Part shown: in pieces, positions 62,191-63,813 of the stretch
Position numbering within the stretch: the stretch's first letter is position 1
Layout of the letters: every line of letters begins with the position of its first letter
Source: Methylobacterium sp. BTF04
Lineage (GTDB): Bacteria > Pseudomonadota > Alphaproteobacteria > Rhizobiales > Beijerinckiaceae
Assembly (NCBI RefSeq): GCF_010692745.1
Contig: NZ_JAAHTB010000025.1
Location: 1-63,813, forward strand
DNA: 63,813 nucleotides
Reading direction: 5' to 3'
Notes under the pieces: generated by a model
The model's database searches: none
What the model was told of the DNA's origin: nothing
Seen by the model: only the letters and a program-made list of their open reading frames with translations
Translations under genes and position numbers: made by a program

Positions 62191-62270
62191 TTCCCCAACG
62201 GCATTCCCAACAAGCTGTTGGGGAAACTGTTGTGAATGCCGTCATTTTTGTTGGGGGCGTTTGTTTGGGA
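62191..62270. promoter_or_regulatory. Multi-copy CCCAACA/TGTTGGG operator region
   Basis: TTCCCCAAC (62191-62199) and GTTGGGGAA (62217-62225) form a 9-bp inverted pair. Inside it CCCAACA-AGC-TGTTGGG (62206-62222) forms another. Further TGTTGGG-like copies lie near 62249-62257 and 62261-62269. The region is between the leftward HTH gene and the rightward 264-residue gene. On the minus strand TTGTTG and AATAAT, 16 bases apart, could be the HTH promoter. Confidence 0.65.
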
Positions 62271-62347
62271 GCGGCCCTTGTATGCTGGTGGAATTGTGAG
62301 ACCATGTGCCGACGCCGAACCGCTGATCGGCAACCCGGAGGCCCTCG

Positions 62348-63142
62348 ATGACCCTGCATTTCGAGACCGACACCGCGATCCTGACGCGGCCCATCGAGCC
62401 GCCGCCGTTCTGCGATCTCGCTTGGCACAGTGCCGGCGGTGCGATCTTCACCGCCGATCCGACGCCGCTCTATGAAGCGGCAGTCACCCGCGCGATGGGC
62501 GGAATGGAGCGAACCGGGTTCGACCTGCGGGCCGATCGCGTGACGCTCGACCTCTCGCGATGCCGGGACATCGCGAAGCTTGAGAAGCAGTTCGAGATCT
62601 GGACGCGCGTCGCCCGGGCGGAGCTTGTCACGGAGGAGGAGCGCGCCGCCGCAAGGAGGCCTCTCGGCGACGAGGTGATCGCCGAGGTCCAGGAAGGCCT
62701 GTGCGCCCTGCTCGACGAGGTAGAATGGGCGTTCAACAAGCGCGTGGATATCGCCCGCGAGTTCGCCTACGCCCGGACGATGACGCGTCGGCAGTACGAT
62801 TGGGCGCGCGACATCCTCTCGGGCGCACGGTCGGCCGTCGCCGCGGTCGACGCCCGTCTAGCGACGGAGGCCGGCGCCGACGCCATGGAGCGTGCGTATG
62901 ATGTGGACGTCAGGGAGGCGTTGCATGCGGCCTGCAGGCATCTATCCGATCTCGACGAGGACAGGTGCCAGGAGGCCAACGGGCAGGGATGGGGCGCGGT
63001 GACCAGCGCCGCCGGCCATCGCCTCGCCGGCCTAGAATCCCTCACGGTTCTCCAGGCCGCGCACGCCTGGTCGATCGTCCATCCGCACCGGCGGCAGCTG
63101 CCCGACGATTTGCGGAAGCGCCTTTTCGGGAACGCTCTCTAA
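62348..63142 (+). CDS. Hypothetical protein, first rightward gene of the element
   Basis: 264 residues with a clear GGAGG site at 62338-62342. Family not recognised. It is mainly helical and charged (RDIAKLEKQFEIWTRVARAEL, DEVEWAFNKRVDIAREFAYARTM), ending RRQLPDDLRKRLFG. No membrane or DNA-binding motif stands out. It is the only rightward gene seen in the element and diverges from the HTH gene across the operator region, the place a lytic or replication-control gene would occupy (inference). Confidence 0.7.
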   Translation: MTLHFETDTAILTRPIEPPPFCDLAWHSAGGAIFTADPTPLYEAAVTRAMGGMERTGFDLRADRVTLDLSRCRDIAKLEKQFEIWTRVARAELVTEEERAAARRPLGDEVIAEVQEGLCALLDEVEWAFNKRVDIAREFAYARTMTRRQYDWARDILSGARSAVAAVDARLATEAGADAMERAYDVDVREALHAACRHLSDLDEDRCQEANGQGWGAVTSAAGHRLAGLESLTVLQAAHAWSIVHPHRRQLPDDLRKRLFGNAL

Positions 63143-63172
63143 CGCCACACTAACCCACCGGCGAACGAGCGT

Positions 63173-63373
63173 TCAGGCCGGCTCGAAGGTCACGACCGGC
63201 CGCATTCCTTGGGGGACGAGGATCGCCTCGACGCGATGGCCGACGCTCGCGGAGACGGCGCAGAGACGGTCCAGATCCCACCGCGCGATGTCGCCGGATC
63301 TCAGCGCCGTCCGGACTTTGGGGGAGACCATCCCGATGGCGTAGCGGGCGACGGACGGAACGCGTTCCTCCAC
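63173..63373 (-). CDS. XRE-like C-terminal fragment or small regulator
   Basis: 66 residues from a GTG at 63373. The segment RTALRSGDIARWDLDRLCAVSASVGHRVEAILVP resembles the end of antitoxin-type XRE domains. The frame stays open and protein-like (GIAAQILPALEAASPAAVKA) for about 45 codons upstream of the GTG, back to a TAA at 63509-63511, but offers no standard start there. So the real gene may be longer and use a rare start, or be broken. Too little is seen to name it. Confidence 0.4.
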   Translation of the reverse strand: MEERVPSVARYAIGMVSPKVRTALRSGDIARWDLDRLCAVSASVGHRVEAILVPQGMRPVVTFEPA

Positions 63374-63508
63374 GGCCTTGACCGCCGCGGGCGATGCCGC
63401 CTCAAGGGCCGGCAGGATCTGTGCGGCGATGCCGGCTCGGACGGTGGTGGCGGCCTCGCGCCCGGCGGCCGCATCATGCCGGGCAATGAGGTCGGTGCCC
63501 GTAGGGGT

Positions 63509-63625
63509 TTAGGCCAGCATAGATAGGAGGTCGCCAATCCTGCTGTTCCCGGCGAAGCGGGCAAACAGCGCGAGGCTGACGTCCACCATGCGCTTGGTCT
63601 TCAACACTACGATGGAGGTACTCAT
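63509..63625 (-). CDS. Possible 38-residue ORF
   Basis: ATG at 63625 followed by 38 codons (MSTSIVVLKTKRMVDVSLAL...) and a TAA. It is in the same frame as the XRE-like fragment below, which continues after that stop. It may be the true N-terminus of a gene with a premature stop, or a short separate peptide. There is no clear ribosome site. Confidence 0.35.
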   Translation of the reverse strand: MSTSIVVLKTKRMVDVSLALFARFAGNSRIGDLLSMLA

Positions 63626-63646
63626 CCGGCGTGGACCGCGGCGGCC

Positions 63647-63813
63647 CTATTTCGGCGTGCTGCGGTGGACTTCGATGAGGTTACAGAGGCTCTCGAATCC
63701 GAAGGCTGAGAAGGCCATGGTTCCGTCCGGGTGCTGCGGATCGTAGACCCAGATCAGTCCGTCTTCGGGCTCCAGATCGGTAGCGATATCGGCGAGCCAG
63801 TCGGCATCTTCGC
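63647..63813 (-). CDS. Partial CDS cut by the right edge (C-terminal part)
   Basis: Open on the minus strand from the edge to TAG at 63647-63649, giving 54 residues ending in NLIEVHRSTPK. Seen parts include ADIATDLEPEDGLIWVYDPQHP and TMAFSAFGFESLCNLI. The reading is protein-like and acidic. Family not recognised; the start lies outside the window. Confidence 0.55.
   Translation of the reverse strand, partial: EDADWLADIATDLEPEDGLIWVYDPQHPDGTMAFSAFGFESLCNLIEVHRSTPK

Larger units (their letters stand above)
50271..63813. mobile_element. Integrated element (prophage or integrative element) at tRNA-Pro, right end outside window
   Basis: The element begins just after the tRNA-Pro gene. It carries a tyrosine integrase next to the tRNA, an excisionase-like frame, and a long leftward array of overlapping genes typical of phage early regions: ParB-like, PP-loop (IbrA-like), GNAT, SNF2 helicase, an HTH repressor and many unrecognised proteins. 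A divergent operator region follows near 62.2 kb. No structural, portal or terminase gene is visible in the first 13.5 kb, so intact phage versus island cannot be decided. The second attachment copy should match the tRNA 3' end beyond the right edge. Confidence 0.82.

Noticed and set aside
62281..62300. Stretch TATGCTGGTGGAATTGTGAG close to the E. coli lac promoter/operator start
   Set aside because: Only about 15-20 bases resemble it and the palindromic second half of the operator is missing. Context is a different organism and element, so chance similarity is more likely than a vector remnant or LacI site.

Overview
The window is GC-rich alphaproteobacterial DNA. The gene families suggest a Methylobacterium-like member of the Rhizobiales: a MetOD1-type sensor protein, a DUF6894 protein, rhizobial-style type I secretion and ExoF/ExoP-like exopolysaccharide export. 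Species cannot be fixed from the sequence alone. No database search was run; all names rest on motifs read from the translations.

Region 1 (about 0.8-4.4 kb) holds a MetOD1 protein, a NarL-type histidine kinase and its LuxR-type response regulator in one tight operon, followed by two unrecognised genes.

Region 2 (4.7-11.5 kb) is a type I secretion operon. It encodes two low-complexity or repeat-rich proteins (a Gln-Gly/Asn-Gly protein and a 'QTN'-repeat protein), an ABC exporter with a long Pro/Gly-rich N-terminus, and an HlyD-type adaptor. It ends in a good hairpin terminator. GC hairpins lie in two of its intergenic gaps.

Region 3 (11.6-29.8 kb and 41.6-46.2 kb) is a Wzx/Wzy-type exopolysaccharide locus. 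It has a WcaJ-like initiating transferase, six glycosyltransferases of several families, a flippase, a polymerase/ligase, a Wzc-like copolymerase with a defective P-loop, a Wza/ExoF-like export protein, an acyltransferase, a secreted GH9 glycosidase, a polysaccharide deacetylase and a CsgD/VpsT-like regulator without canonical phosphorylation residues. The secreted repeat proteins beside it are probably matrix or surface partners of this polymer (inference).

Region 4 (29.9-41.4 kb), inside that locus, is a divergent pair: a formyltransferase/half-condensation/adenylation(luciferase-like monooxygenase)/carrier NRPS and a one-module PKS (KS-AT-KR-DH-ACP-TE). No phosphopantetheinyl transferase or dedicated exporter for them is seen here.

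Region 5 (46.4-49.9 kb) holds an ABC-F ATPase and an FAD monooxygenase.

Region 6 (50.2 kb to the right edge) is an integrated element whose left end lies at a tRNA-Pro(CGG) gene. It has a tyrosine integrase, an excisionase-like frame and a long leftward run of phage/plasmid-type genes. These include an IbrA-like PP-loop protein, a ParB-like protein, a GNAT protein, a SNF2 helicase, a separate HARP-like protein, a degenerate helicase relative and a small HTH repressor broken by a 7-C run. Two leftward transcription units share the same promoter-plus-palindrome. A multi-copy operator lies between the HTH gene and a rightward gene. No capsid, tail or terminase genes are in view, and the right end is outside the window.
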